Shown here piece by piece: positions 45,816 to 53,993 of a stretch of DNA of 64,000 nt. A program made the position numbers and the translations under genes. Position 1 is the stretch's first letter; each line of letters begins with the position of its first letter. Source of the DNA: Flavobacteriales bacterium UBA6693 (GTDB lineage Bacteria; Bacteroidota; Bacteroidia; Flavobacteriales; Weeksellaceae); contig DKJL01000010.1 in the NCBI GenBank assembly GCA_002454815.1, forward strand, positions 1 through 64,000, written 5' to 3'. The notes beneath the pieces were generated by a model. That model did no database searches and had not been told where the DNA came from. It saw nothing but the letters and a program-made list of their open reading frames with translations.

Positions 45816-46295
45816 ATGAGAGTAGCCGTTTTTCCCGGTTCCTTCGATCCGATCACCCTGGGCCATTACGATATCGTCGAGCGTGCCTATCCTTTGTTCG
45901 ACCGCATCATCATCGCGATCGGACAGAATTCGCAGAAGAAATACATGTTTTCCCTGGAGGAGCGCATGCAGTTCATCCGCCGGACCTTCGCCGCGTTCCC
46001 TAATATCGAAGTCGATCATTTTGAAGGCCTCACCGTCGACTATTGCCGCAGCAAGAACGTCAGTTTCATCCTGCGCGGTCTGCGCAATCCGGCCGACTTT
46101 GAGTTTGAAAAAGCCATCGCCCAGACCAACCGTGAGCTCACGCGCGACAACAAGGTGGAAACCATCTTCCTGCTGACCTCAGCCGGAAAATCATTCATCA
46201 GCAGCAGCATCGTACGCGAGATCATCACCTTCAACGGCAATTACGAGATCCTGGTACCGGAACCGGTACGCATCGGCATCAAAAACGGCTTGTAG
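45816..46295 (+). CDS. coaD: Phosphopantetheine adenylyltransferase
   Basis: 159 residues. Nucleotidyltransferase motif FPGSFDPITLGHYDIV (TxGH), FILRGLRNPADFEFE, and the ISSSIVRE signature. Fourth step of CoA synthesis. The stop codon overlaps the GTG start of the next gene by one base (TAGTG). Confidence 0.97.
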   Translation: MRVAVFPGSFDPITLGHYDIVERAYPLFDRIIIAIGQNSQKKYMFSLEERMQFIRRTFAAFPNIEVDHFEGLTVDYCRSKNVSFILRGLRNPADFEFEKAIAQTNRELTRDNKVETIFLLTSAGKSFISSSIVREIITFNGNYEILVPEPVRIGIKNGL

Positions 46296-46933
46296 TGGAA
46301 GTACAGCAAAATTTCAGTCTCGCCATCGAGATCCTGGGCACGGTCGCCTTCGCCATGTCCGGCAGTTTTGCCGCGATGCAGAAACGCTTGGATCCGTTTG
46401 GTGTGCTCATCATCGCCTTTGTGACGGCTGTTGGTGGCGGTACTGTGCGCGATGTGCTGCTGGATGTGCCGGTTTTCTGGATGCACGATATGGTGATCTG
46501 CGGCGTGATTTTCCTGACCTGCCTGATCTCCATGATCTTTAAATCGGTGGAAAGCCGGTTCAAGGTCACGCTATTCATCTTCGACAGTTTCGGCCTGGGC
46601 CTCTTCACCATCGTCGGCGTCCAGAAAGGCCTCAATGCCGATCTGCATCCGCTGGTCTGCATTACCCTGGGCACCATCACCGGCTGCTTTGGCGGGATCA
46701 GCCGCGATATCCTGCTGAACCGCATTCCCCTTATTTTTCGCAAGGAAATTTATGCCACGGCCTGCATCGTCGGTGGCGGACTGTTTCTGACTTTGGTAAA
46801 ATACACCACTTTGACCTACGCGTTCATACAGATCTCTACCATTCTGCTCATCGTGCTCATCCGTACGCTCGCCGTGAAATACCAGTGGCAGATCCCGAAG
46901 TTCTATGGGCGCGATACCAGCACGGAAATGTAA
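46295..46933 (+). CDS. TRIC-type cation channel family protein (YicG/UPF0126-like)
   Basis: 212 residues, about seven membrane segments in two internally similar halves. Each half carries a Gly-rich motif: AVGGGTVRDVLLDVPVFW in the first and CFGGISRDILLNRIPLIF in the second, the hallmark of the prokaryotic TRIC family. Probably a monovalent cation channel; physiological role unclear. GTG start overlapping the coaD stop suggests coupling. Confidence 0.88.
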   Translation: MEVQQNFSLAIEILGTVAFAMSGSFAAMQKRLDPFGVLIIAFVTAVGGGTVRDVLLDVPVFWMHDMVICGVIFLTCLISMIFKSVESRFKVTLFIFDSFGLGLFTIVGVQKGLNADLHPLVCITLGTITGCFGGISRDILLNRIPLIFRKEIYATACIVGGGLFLTLVKYTTLTYAFIQISTILLIVLIRTLAVKYQWQIPKFYGRDTSTEM

Positions 46934-46963
46934 ATGCGAAAGGCGGATTGGAGGGAAAAGAAC

Positions 46964-47098
46964 CAAGAGTCAAGAGGCAAGAGGCAAGAGGCAAGAACCA
47001 AGAGCCAGGAAGCAAGAGCAAAGATCAAAGAGCAAAGATCAAAGACACATAATTCGACCTTTAAAATTTATGATCCAACATTCAGGAACCACACTGTA
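46964..47098. repeat. Left boundary repeat of the NERD gene: 12 heptads plus 57-bp direct repeat
   Basis: Twelve consecutive 7-bp units close to CAAGAGN fill 46964-47047. From 47042 to 47098 runs a 57-base segment matched by 48482-48538 on the other side of the NERD gene (about 43 of 57 identical, no gaps). Confidence 0.8.
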
Positions 47099-47150
47099 AA
47101 GTTACAGATAATAAGTGGAGGCACCCTGCTATGAACAATGAGTAGACAGA

Positions 47151-48248
47151 ATGAGCAAGACTTATAACAAAATTGGTTCACTCACAACTTTAAAATTACA
47201 TTTAAAGGAACGTAATATCGATGACTTCAAATCATTGAAGGAAGTGATGGATTTTCAAAGCTCCTATACAACGCTTCGCCAAGAATTAATCTTACATCAC
47301 GAAAACCTAATTGAACAGGAGAAAAACACTCTCAAAGCTGAATTACAGAGTTTAGACAATTTAATAGATATACAAAGACAGCAAGCAGAACGGATATTGA
47401 AAGATGAAATTAATGAACTGAAACGTCAACTTTCAAGATTGACAAACCAAACACAAACCAACTTTTTTCATAGACTGGCAGGAGATTTTAGACATTGGAA
47501 TTATAAAAGAAAAATCCAACTAAAAGAACAAGGTTTTGATAACAATGTGAAGAACTCAATTAGCAGACTTGTTGACAGCTACAAAGTTAAAAGTAATCGC
47601 TATCAATTTATATCTTCAAATACTGGAGCTGCGGTAACCCAGAGTGTCAAATATCCTTTATCAGAACTTGAAAGAAAGAAAAGTGCAATTGACAGATTGA
47701 ACAGTTTTATTTACGGTGCTCTAGGCGAACAAAAGGTTGTAAAGACATTAGAAAATCTGTCGGATGAATACTATTTGATTAATGACTTTGATATTTCATT
47801 TTCATCAGCAATATATTACAGACAAGGAAATGATTACATAAAGTCAGTTCAAATTGATCATATACTTGTTGGACCTTCCGGTATATTCCTGATTGAAACC
47901 AAGAATTGGAGTAAAAAATCGTTAGAAAATGTGAGTTTACATTCACCTGTCCAACAAATAAGAAGAACAAGCTTTGTTCTATTTAAATTGCTTAACAATG
48001 AAATGAGTAACGATCATCTTTGTATCGACAGACATCATTGGGGCGACATAAAAATACCCGTTAAAAACCTCATTGTTTTCACCGGTACAAAGCCGAAAGA
48101 AGAGTTTCAGTATGTGAAAATTTTAACTTTAAACGAGCTTCTTGAATATGTGAACTATTTCACGCCGACATTTTCAGGTGATGAGACCAAGAGGATTGCT
48201 GATTTCATATTGCGTATAAATAAACAAAAAGTTATTCAAACGAGATGA
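47151..48248 (+). CDS. NERD-domain nuclease-like protein with N-terminal coiled coil
   Basis: 365 residues. Residues 40-105 are a charged coiled coil. From about 183 (IYGALGEQKVVKTLENL) comes a NERD domain with the restriction-like core VQIDHILVGPSGIFLIETKNWS, which supplies the Asp and the ExK of a PD-(D/E)XK site. Visibly more AT-rich than coaD upstream and folA downstream, and bracketed by repeats, so probably acquired. NERD proteins are linked to DNA processing and sometimes to phage defence; no partner gene is present and a defence role is unproven. Confidence 0.85.
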   Translation: MSKTYNKIGSLTTLKLHLKERNIDDFKSLKEVMDFQSSYTTLRQELILHHENLIEQEKNTLKAELQSLDNLIDIQRQQAERILKDEINELKRQLSRLTNQTQTNFFHRLAGDFRHWNYKRKIQLKEQGFDNNVKNSISRLVDSYKVKSNRYQFISSNTGAAVTQSVKYPLSELERKKSAIDRLNSFIYGALGEQKVVKTLENLSDEYYLINDFDISFSSAIYYRQGNDYIKSVQIDHILVGPSGIFLIETKNWSKKSLENVSLHSPVQQIRRTSFVLFKLLNNEMSNDHLCIDRHHWGDIKIPVKNLIVFTGTKPKEEFQYVKILTLNELLEYVNYFTPTFSGDETKRIADFILRINKQKVIQTR

Positions 48249-48387
48249 CAAACAGAAATCCACTGCCTGTAACACAGGTTTTGCGTCAGGCTGGGTGCGC
48301 AAACGTGGAACTCCATGCTTCTGCTCAAGTTCAGTGCTGGTTGATGCTTTTGTGCTCCGAAACCCGCCCGAACCTAAAGCCCGAAAC

Positions 48388-48742
48388 TGTTCTAATTTCT
48401 AATTTCTAAATTCTAACCTCTAAATCAGGTGCAAGAATCAAGAGTAAAGAGTAAAGAGTAAAGACTCAAGATTCAAGATCTAAGACACCTGATACAACCT
48501 TTAAAAGTGAGGATTCAGCATTCAGGAACTGCGTAGTACATTTCTAATGTCTAAATTCTAACTTTTAAATCACGTGCAAGATGCAAGATGCGAGATGCAA
48601 GATTGAAGATGCGATACGCAGGACTCAAAATGCGGGCTGCAGAGGCGGGAACAATCTAAAATATAGAACCTAAAATTCAAAATCCAAATTCTAGAATTTA
48701 AAATCTAAAATTCAAAATTTAGAATGCAAAATCCAGAATTTA
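48388..48742. repeat. Right boundary of the NERD gene: several 7-bp-periodic repeat families
   Basis: In order: TTCTAAN heptads (48391-48420), eight CAAGANN heptads (48432-48487), the 57-base direct repeat (48482-48538), a second TTTCTAAT-led copy starting 145 bases after the first (48541), CAAGATG heptads (48577-48639), and AAAATYY heptads (48655-48742) that reach the stop of the next gene. The whole stretch keeps a 7-bp rhythm with changing sequence. The gap 48249-48387 holds nothing recognisable. Confidence 0.75.
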
Positions 48743-49306
48743 GGAAAACTTCCCCCGCTGACGCATATGCGGATTATGCATGTGTTTCTGCATCGACGGC
48801 ATCTTCAGTTGGTCGCGCAGCATCTTGATCTGGTCTGTCATCATGCCGGCGGAATCCAGGCGCTTCGCTTCCTCGAGTAATTTCTGGGCTTCCTGACGGC
48901 GGCCTTTCTGTATGGCGCCGGCCGCGATATTCAGCGTCGCCATCGCGCGGTCGTGTTTCATGTTAAGGCCGTATTCCAGCGCTTTCTTCATATAGGGTTC
49001 CACTCCGGACGGGTTTTCCTGCGCCAGCGTCAGCCCCTGCAGATAATGGTAGTAGCCGTACTGCGTGCGGTGCAGCTGCGCCCGATAGTCGGTGATCTTC
49101 GACAGCCAGGAAGCTGCCTTTGCCATATTCTGTTTGCGCAGAAACCAGAAAGCCAGCAGGATGTATTCATTTTTAAAGAAAAGCAGTATCGGAAGGGCCG
49201 ACAGAAGGACGAGCACGATGCCCCAGCCGATGTTCCGGTTCATCATCAGGTACACGCCGGCGGCGATGATCAGCGCGGCGATGACGAATTTCAGGTATTT
49301 ATTCAT
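48740..49306 (-). CDS. Membrane-anchored TPR-like protein of unknown function
   Basis: 188 residues from the ATG at 49306 (MNKYLKFVIAAL). Two N-terminal membrane segments (4-22, 28-44), then helical repeats with TPR-like spacing (KAASWLSKITDY, YYHYLQGLTLAQ, AMATLNIAAGAIQKGRRQEAQKLLEEAKRL) and a Met/His-rich tail. Not recognised beyond that. The 3' end touches the heptad repeat at 48.7 kb. Confidence 0.7.
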   Translation of the reverse strand: MNKYLKFVIAALIIAAGVYLMMNRNIGWGIVLVLLSALPILLFFKNEYILLAFWFLRKQNMAKAASWLSKITDYRAQLHRTQYGYYHYLQGLTLAQENPSGVEPYMKKALEYGLNMKHDRAMATLNIAAGAIQKGRRQEAQKLLEEAKRLDSAGMMTDQIKMLRDQLKMPSMQKHMHNPHMRQRGKFS

Positions 49307-49324
49307 GGTGTATTTATTGAGGTG

Positions 49325-49332
49325 CAAAGATA
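49325..49332 (-). promoter_or_regulatory. -7 box of the TPR-like gene
   Basis: Minus-strand TATCTTTG, 18 bases before the ATG at 49306. Confidence 0.55.
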
Positions 49333-49365
49333 CAGTTTTAGCGGAAAACCGCAATCGGTCCGCTG

Positions 49366-49869
49366 TTATCCGGCAGTCAGCGGGGTGATCCGTTCATAGG
49401 TCTGAAAACAGTATCCGTAGGCATGCTTTTCATCCGCTTCGTGGCAGTTTTCTTCTGTTTTTCGCCAGATTTCGGGATTGATCTTCGGGAAATAAACATC
49501 AGCCGGGCGGGTGGTCTCCACCAGCGTGACCTCCAGTCGGTCGGTCACCTCCAGCGTTTGCTCATAGATATTGCCGCCACCGATGATGAAGATCTGTTCA
49601 TCGATTTTTTTGGCAAATTTGAGGGCTTCCTTTACACTGCCCACGATCAGGATGCCTTCTTCGAACCAGTCCCGGCGGCGGCTGATGACGATGTTGGTGC
49701 GGTTCGGCAGGGCCTTGCCGATGCTCTCATAGGTCTTGCGGCCCATGATGATGGGGTGTCCGGTGGTGATCTCCTTAAAGCGGCGCAGGTCTTTGGGCAG
49801 ATGCCAGAGCAGTTGATTATCAGCTCCAATTTCATTTTTTAGGCCCAAGGCTACAACGGCAGTGATCAT
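49366..49869 (-). CDS. folA: Dihydrofolate reductase
   Basis: 167 residues. MITAVVALGLKNEIGADNQLLWHLPKDLRRFKEIT carries the substrate-site Trp and Asp region in order, then GHPIIMGRKTYESIG and IIGGGNIYEQTL for NADPH binding. Reduces dihydrofolate; functionally paired with glyA in one-carbon metabolism. Divergent from lemA. Confidence 0.95.
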   Translation of the reverse strand: MITAVVALGLKNEIGADNQLLWHLPKDLRRFKEITTGHPIIMGRKTYESIGKALPNRTNIVISRRRDWFEEGILIVGSVKEALKFAKKIDEQIFIIGGGNIYEQTLEVTDRLEVTLVETTRPADVYFPKINPEIWRKTEENCHEADEKHAYGYCFQTYERITPLTAG

Positions 49870-49885
49870 TTTGTTTAATTTTCCA

Positions 49886-49893
49886 CAAATTTA
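49886..49893 (-). promoter_or_regulatory. -7 box of folA
   Basis: Minus-strand TAAATTTG, 16 bases before the folA ATG. Confidence 0.5.
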
Positions 49894-49905
49894 GCACATA
49901 TATTG

Positions 49906-49913
49906 TATATTTG
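49906..49913 (+). promoter_or_regulatory. -7 box of the lemA operon
   Basis: TATATTTG, 28 bases before the lemA ATG; no -33 TTG at standard spacing. Confidence 0.5.
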
Positions 49914-49941
49914 GGAAGCAAATAAATAAAGACAATCAACT

Positions 49942-50550
49942 ATGAGAAACAGAGGCTGTATGAGCGCCGGTACCATCGGTATCGCGTTAGTGGTAATCGG
50001 GGTCGTGCTGTTCTTTTGGGGCAAGAACGGCTATAATTCTTTTGTCACCAAGGAACAGACCGTCAATACCAAATGGTCGAATGTGGAGACCGTGTATCAG
50101 AAACGCGCGAACCTCATTCCCAACCTGGAACGTACCGTAAAATCCTATGCCCAGTTTGAACAGGAGACCCTGACCAAAGTCATCGAAGCGCGCTCCAAAG
50201 CCACCTCGATCACCGTGGACCCCACGAACATGACCGAGGCCGATATGGCCCGCTTCCAGGCTGCCCAGGGCGAACTGAGCGGTGCGCTCAGCCGGCTCAT
50301 GGCTGTGGTGGAGCAGTATCCTAACCTGAAAGCCGATCAGCAGTACACCAATTTCCAGCGGGAATACACGGCCATTGAGAACAGCATCCGCAGCGAGACC
50401 GTTTATTATAACGAAGCCGCACAGGACTACAACACTTCGATAAAAACGTTCCCGAATAATATTCTGGCCAATTTCACCAACTTTAAAGAAAAACCGTACT
50501 TCAAGGCGGCCGCCGGTGCCGAGCGTGCGCCCGAGGTTTTCACCAACTAA
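49942..50550 (+). CDS. lemA: LemA family protein
   Basis: 202 residues. One N-terminal membrane segment (GTIGIALVVIGVVLFFWG), then the helical LemA domain with WSNVETVYQKRANLIPNLERTVKSYA and the NFQREYTAIENSI and YNEAAQDYN blocks. Function is unsettled; LemA proteins are usually encoded with TPM-domain proteins, as here. First gene of a three-gene operon. Confidence 0.93.
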   Translation: MRNRGCMSAGTIGIALVVIGVVLFFWGKNGYNSFVTKEQTVNTKWSNVETVYQKRANLIPNLERTVKSYAQFEQETLTKVIEARSKATSITVDPTNMTEADMARFQAAQGELSGALSRLMAVVEQYPNLKADQQYTNFQREYTAIENSIRSETVYYNEAAQDYNTSIKTFPNNILANFTNFKEKPYFKAAAGAERAPEVFTN

Positions 50551-50978
50551 TGAGCAACTACCTCACAGATCATGAAATGGCTTCTCTGGTGGAAGCCATT
50601 CAGACTGCGGAAAACCATTCCACGGGCGAGATCCGTATTCATATTGATTCGCATTCGGATGGCGACAATGCGGCCATTGCTTTTGAGGTCTTTAAGAAAA
50701 TGTGTCAGGGTCAGACGGCCGAAGAAAATGCCGTGCTTTTTCATCTTAATTTTGATCAGCAGTACCTCACCATCATTGGCGATACCGGCATCCACCGCAA
50801 AGTGAAGCAGGGATTCTGGGATGCCCTGCACGACCGGACCACCCGGTTCTTTGCCCGGGGTGACTATTTCTTAGGTCTGGAACAAGCGGTCCTGGAAACC
50901 GGCCTCGAGCTGAAAAAACATTTCCCGGTGACGGGAGAAAATCACAATGAACTGTCCAATGAGATCACTTTCTCGTAG
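50550..50978 (+). CDS. TPM-domain protein (cytoplasmic form)
   Basis: 142 residues, essentially one TPM domain: HSTGEIRIHIDSHSDGDN, a FHLNFDQQYLTIIGDTGIHRKV strand and the GLEQAVLETG helix. No signal peptide or membrane segment. Its ATG overlaps the lemA stop (TAATG), and its end overlaps the next gene, indicating tight coupling. TPM domains have been called phosphatases or photosystem-repair factors; the role in Bacteroidetes is unknown. Confidence 0.85.
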   Translation: MSNYLTDHEMASLVEAIQTAENHSTGEIRIHIDSHSDGDNAAIAFEVFKKMCQGQTAEENAVLFHLNFDQQYLTIIGDTGIHRKVKQGFWDALHDRTTRFFARGDYFLGLEQAVLETGLELKKHFPVTGENHNELSNEITFS

Positions 50979-51762
50979 CCTTTTCCTGATCTTTTTCCTG
51001 CTCGGGTTCAGCCTCACCCTGTGGGGGCAGCAGGTCCCCGAAAAACCTGCGCTGCTCTATCCGGTCACGGACGGCGTGGGCCTGCTCACCGTGGCCGAAA
51101 AACAACAGCTCAACCAAAAGCTGATGGCGTTTTCCGATTCCACGTCCACCGAAATTGCCGTCATCATTATTCCGACCACGGGCGGCGAAGACGTCAACTA
51201 CCTCGCCACCATGTACGGCGAGAAGTGGCAGATTGGCCAAAAAGACGTCGATAACGGGATTGTATTCCTGATCGCCACCGAAGACCATACCATGTCGATC
51301 CAGCAGGGGCGGGCCGTAGAGCAGTACCTGACGGCTTCGGTGGCCGGCCAGATCATGGACTATATCGTGACGCCCCACTTTAAACGCGGTCAGTGGTACG
51401 AAGGCATCAACCGCGGCACCACCGCCCTGATGGAAGCGGTCCGGGGGAAATTCCGCCCCCTTGCGAAGGATTCAGGGGGTGAAGAAGGGCTTTCGCCGCT
51501 GCAGATGATGCTGGTCGCTTTTTTTGTGCTGATGATCCTCAGCATGCTGTTCAAAAACCGTGGCGGCGGTGGCGGCGGTGGCGGTGAGGACGTCGTCCTG
51601 TCCCGGCGCGGCCGGCGCTCCTATCCCGGCGGTTTCTTTCCTTTTCCCGGCTCTTTCGGCGGCGGCTTTGGACGTGGTGGCGGCGGCTTCGGGGGTGGCG
51701 GTTTTGGCGGTTTCGGTGGCGGCGGCAGCTTTGGCGGAGGCGGTGCCTCCGGGGGCTGGTGA
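50947..51762 (+). CDS. TPM-domain membrane protein with Gly-rich tail
   Basis: 271 residues, or 267 if started at the second ATG (50959). Signal peptide (about 1-28), TPM domain (about 35-165: ALLYPVTDGVGLLT, TEIAVIIIPTTGGEDVNYLATMYGEKWQIG, IQQGRAVEQYL), one membrane segment (MMLVAFFVLMILSMLF) and a cytoplasmic tail of Gly, Phe and Ser repeats ending in GGASGGW. This is the classic LemA partner, YgcG-like. Overlaps the previous gene by 32 bases. Confidence 0.9.
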   Translation: MNCPMRSLSRSLFLIFFLLGFSLTLWGQQVPEKPALLYPVTDGVGLLTVAEKQQLNQKLMAFSDSTSTEIAVIIIPTTGGEDVNYLATMYGEKWQIGQKDVDNGIVFLIATEDHTMSIQQGRAVEQYLTASVAGQIMDYIVTPHFKRGQWYEGINRGTTALMEAVRGKFRPLAKDSGGEEGLSPLQMMLVAFFVLMILSMLFKNRGGGGGGGGEDVVLSRRGRRSYPGGFFPFPGSFGGGFGRGGGGFGGGGFGGFGGGGSFGGGGASGGW

Positions 51763-51861
51763 CACCCAGAGAACGTTATGGTTCAGGCACGGCGATAGCG
51801 CCCTCCCGAAGCCAAACACTAACGGCATTTTAACAGAAATCAATGTAGCGCCGACACAACG

Positions 51862-52335
51862 ATGGAAAAAAAATCCTATACTTTTCTTGAAATTAAACAG
51901 AAGATGGCCCACTACTGTGTCTATCAGGACCGCTGTCATCAGGAAGTCGAATATAAAATGCGCGATTTTCTGCTCGTGCCTGAAGCCAGAGAAGAGATTT
52001 TGCTTTACCTCATGCGCGAAGGGTATCTGAATGAAGAGCGCTTTACCCGCAGTTACATCCGCGGTAAATTTTATATGAAGTCCTGGGGGCGCACCAAGAT
52101 CCGGCTTCACCTTAAGTCCAAAGGAGTACCGGAAAAGCTCATCAGTCAGTGTTTTGACGAAATCGACGAAGCCGATTACCGCAAGGCGATCGAAAAATTG
52201 TACACCGACTATGCCGGCAGGCTGAAAGGCCTCCCGGACTATCAGCGCAGATCCAAGACCGTCACCTACCTTTTGGGGAAGGGCTATGAATATGAGGAGA
52301 TCCGCGCCTGTCCGGAATATACTGCAGGTCTTTAG
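51862..52335 (+). CDS. recX: RecA regulator RecX
   Basis: 157 residues of three-helix repeats: HYCVYQDRCHQEVEYKM, REGYLNEERFTRSYIRGKFYMKSWGRTKIRLHL and KTVTYLLGKGYEYEEI are RecX hallmarks. RecX inhibits or modulates RecA filaments. RecA is not in the window. Confidence 0.9.
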   Translation: MEKKSYTFLEIKQKMAHYCVYQDRCHQEVEYKMRDFLLVPEAREEILLYLMREGYLNEERFTRSYIRGKFYMKSWGRTKIRLHLKSKGVPEKLISQCFDEIDEADYRKAIEKLYTDYAGRLKGLPDYQRRSKTVTYLLGKGYEYEEIRACPEYTAGL

Positions 52336-52442
52336 TGCCTCTGCCGGCCGCGCATCGCTTCTTCCTCGGCGCATTCTCCTTCATTTTGGCGAATTTTTCG
52401 CCATCGTCCGGACGGTCTTTCTGCTTTTTCATTATTTTTACC

Positions 52443-52450
52443 TAATTTTG
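52443..52450 (+). promoter_or_regulatory. -7 box before the polysaccharide locus
   Basis: TAATTTTG, 44 bases before the ATG at 52495. It probably drives the outer-membrane protein gene and possibly the export genes behind it. Confidence 0.5.
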
Positions 52451-52494
52451 CGGCAGAAAATGCCGTTCTTCCGGAACCGCTTCAAAATACAGCT

Positions 52495-53124
52495 ATGAAA
52501 AAAACTCTTGTCCTTTTGGCGTTCTTTACGCTCGCCAGCCTCGGCGCTCAGTCTATTAATTATGGGGTCACCGGCAATTTCCACCGCGGTTCTATCGTGG
52601 GGGTGCATGATCGGTCCATTGGCCGTTACGGTGGTGCCATCGGCGCTTTCGTACAGTTTCCACTCGTGGAAAACGATATTTTCAATTCTGCCTGGCTGTA
52701 TCTGGTCCCCCAGATAGAGTACAGCATGCAGGGCGAAAATGCCAAAGCGGAAAAAGAGCGCTATGGTCTGCAGAAGTTCCATCATGACTATGTTGCTGCC
52801 CAGCTGTATGTAAAATATTTTGTCAGCCGGTACGGTTATAAGACCAATGTTTTTGTTTTCGGCGGCCCGCGGGTTGAATTTTTGGTGAACGAAAGCCGCA
52901 AGGTGGATCCCGCTTACGACGCAGCCTATTATCAGTTCAACTACGACAAGACGCTCACGAAAACCAGTTTTGGCGCTTCCATTGGCGTGGGGATGGTCAT
53001 CAACGACCACTTTGAAGGGTTTGTGCGCTACGATCAGGGCGTCACCCGCGTCTATCCCGACAACACGTTCAGAAACACGTTTAACCGTCAGCTGGCGATC
53101 GGTCTGAACTACCTCATCCTGTAA
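52495..53124 (+). CDS. Outer-membrane beta-barrel protein (porin-like)
   Basis: 209 residues with signal peptide (MKKTLVLLAFFTLASLGAQ). Alternating amphipathic strands with aromatic girdles (YGVTGNFHRGSIVGVHD, SMQGENAKAEKERYGLQKFHHDYVAAQLYVKYF, FGASIGVGMVINDHFEGFVRYDQG) and the terminal strand QLAIGLNYLIL. Fits the PorT/OmpW-like small barrels of Bacteroidetes. 60 bases upstream of the export lipoprotein gene; a role in export is possible but unproven. Confidence 0.8.
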   Translation: MKKTLVLLAFFTLASLGAQSINYGVTGNFHRGSIVGVHDRSIGRYGGAIGAFVQFPLVENDIFNSAWLYLVPQIEYSMQGENAKAEKERYGLQKFHHDYVAAQLYVKYFVSRYGYKTNVFVFGGPRVEFLVNESRKVDPAYDAAYYQFNYDKTLTKTSFGASIGVGMVINDHFEGFVRYDQGVTRVYPDNTFRNTFNRQLAIGLNYLIL

Positions 53125-53184
53125 GCCAGATTGATTGGCCTGCATAAGCATTCCACGGGTGCCTCACCGCTCCAATATCCCATC

Positions 53185-53985
53185 ATGAAGAAATACGTTC
53201 GCGCCGGCCTCCTGATACTGCTCCTGGCAGTGCAGTCCTGCAAACCCAAAGAGAACATCGTCTATCTTTCCAATAATAATTTCGGGCAGGAGGTTTCTCA
53301 GGCCAGATATCAGGGCCTCCATATTCAGGAAGGTGATCAGCTGCAGATCCTGGTTTCCGCTTTTGATGAGATCGCGGTGCGCCCCTTTAATGTCCCGACC
53401 ATGACCAAAACGGGCACCGCGGGCACCGAAACCGGCAGCAGTTCCACCTCATCCGGTACCGCCAGCGAATATATAGTTACCGCCGATGGGACCATTAATT
53501 TTCCGGTCCTGGGCCGCATTTACTGCAAGGGAATGACCAAAAAACAGCTGCAGACAGACCTGGAAAGCCGGCTGAAACGCTACCTGACCGATCCTATGGT
53601 GACAGTCAGCCTCAGTAATTTCAGTTTTTCCGTTTTGGGGGAAGTGAAAAATCCCGGCCAGAAAACCAGCACCAACGAAAAGGTGAATCTTTTCCAGGCC
53701 CTCGCCCTGGCGGGCGATACCACCTACGATGCCAATAAAACGGATATTAAACTGATCCGGTATTCAGAGGCCACCCAAAAAGATGAGATCATCTCTCTGG
53801 ACCTGTCCGAGGCGTCGGTCATGAATTCTCCCTACTATTATTTACAGCAGAATGACATCCTCTATGTAGAGCCGGACCGCAATAAGCAGATCGCTGTAAA
53901 AACCAACTCGACCGTAGATCAGTGGTTGAAATACGGCGGCTTAGGTTTAGGTATTCTGACGGTGATCATTACGCTAATCCGTTAA
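53185..53985 (+). CDS. Wza-like polysaccharide export lipoprotein
   Basis: 266 residues from the ATG at 53185. Lipobox LLAVQSC (Cys18), Poly_export domain from about 40 (GLHIQEGDQLQILVSAF, YIVTADGTINFPVLGRIYCKGMTKKQL), SLBB domain from about 145 (FSVLGEVKNPGQK, NLFQALALAGDTTYD), and a C-terminal membrane segment (GGLGLGILTVIITLI). An insert rich in Ser, Thr and Gly (TGTAGTETGSSSTSSGT) is present. Forms the outer-membrane export channel with the Wzc partner that starts 8 bases later. Confidence 0.93.
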   Translation: MKKYVRAGLLILLLAVQSCKPKENIVYLSNNNFGQEVSQARYQGLHIQEGDQLQILVSAFDEIAVRPFNVPTMTKTGTAGTETGSSSTSSGTASEYIVTADGTINFPVLGRIYCKGMTKKQLQTDLESRLKRYLTDPMVTVSLSNFSFSVLGEVKNPGQKTSTNEKVNLFQALALAGDTTYDANKTDIKLIRYSEATQKDEIISLDLSEASVMNSPYYYLQQNDILYVEPDRNKQIAVKTNSTVDQWLKYGGLGLGILTVIITLIR

Positions 53986-53993
53986 TAATTTCC

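Noticed and set aside
47151..48248. Complete anti-phage system around the NERD gene
   Set aside because: Only one gene lies between the repeats; no helicase, methylase or toxin partner is present, so a defence system cannot be claimed.
51472..52374. 300-codon minus-strand frame
   Set aside because: Antisense to the Gly-rich TPM gene and recX; its Ala/Thr-rich stretch is just the complement of the glycine repeats.
53922..53993. Longer wzc frame overlapping wza
   Set aside because: Would overlap the end of wza by 64 bases; the ATG at 53994 has the normal Wzc N-terminus.
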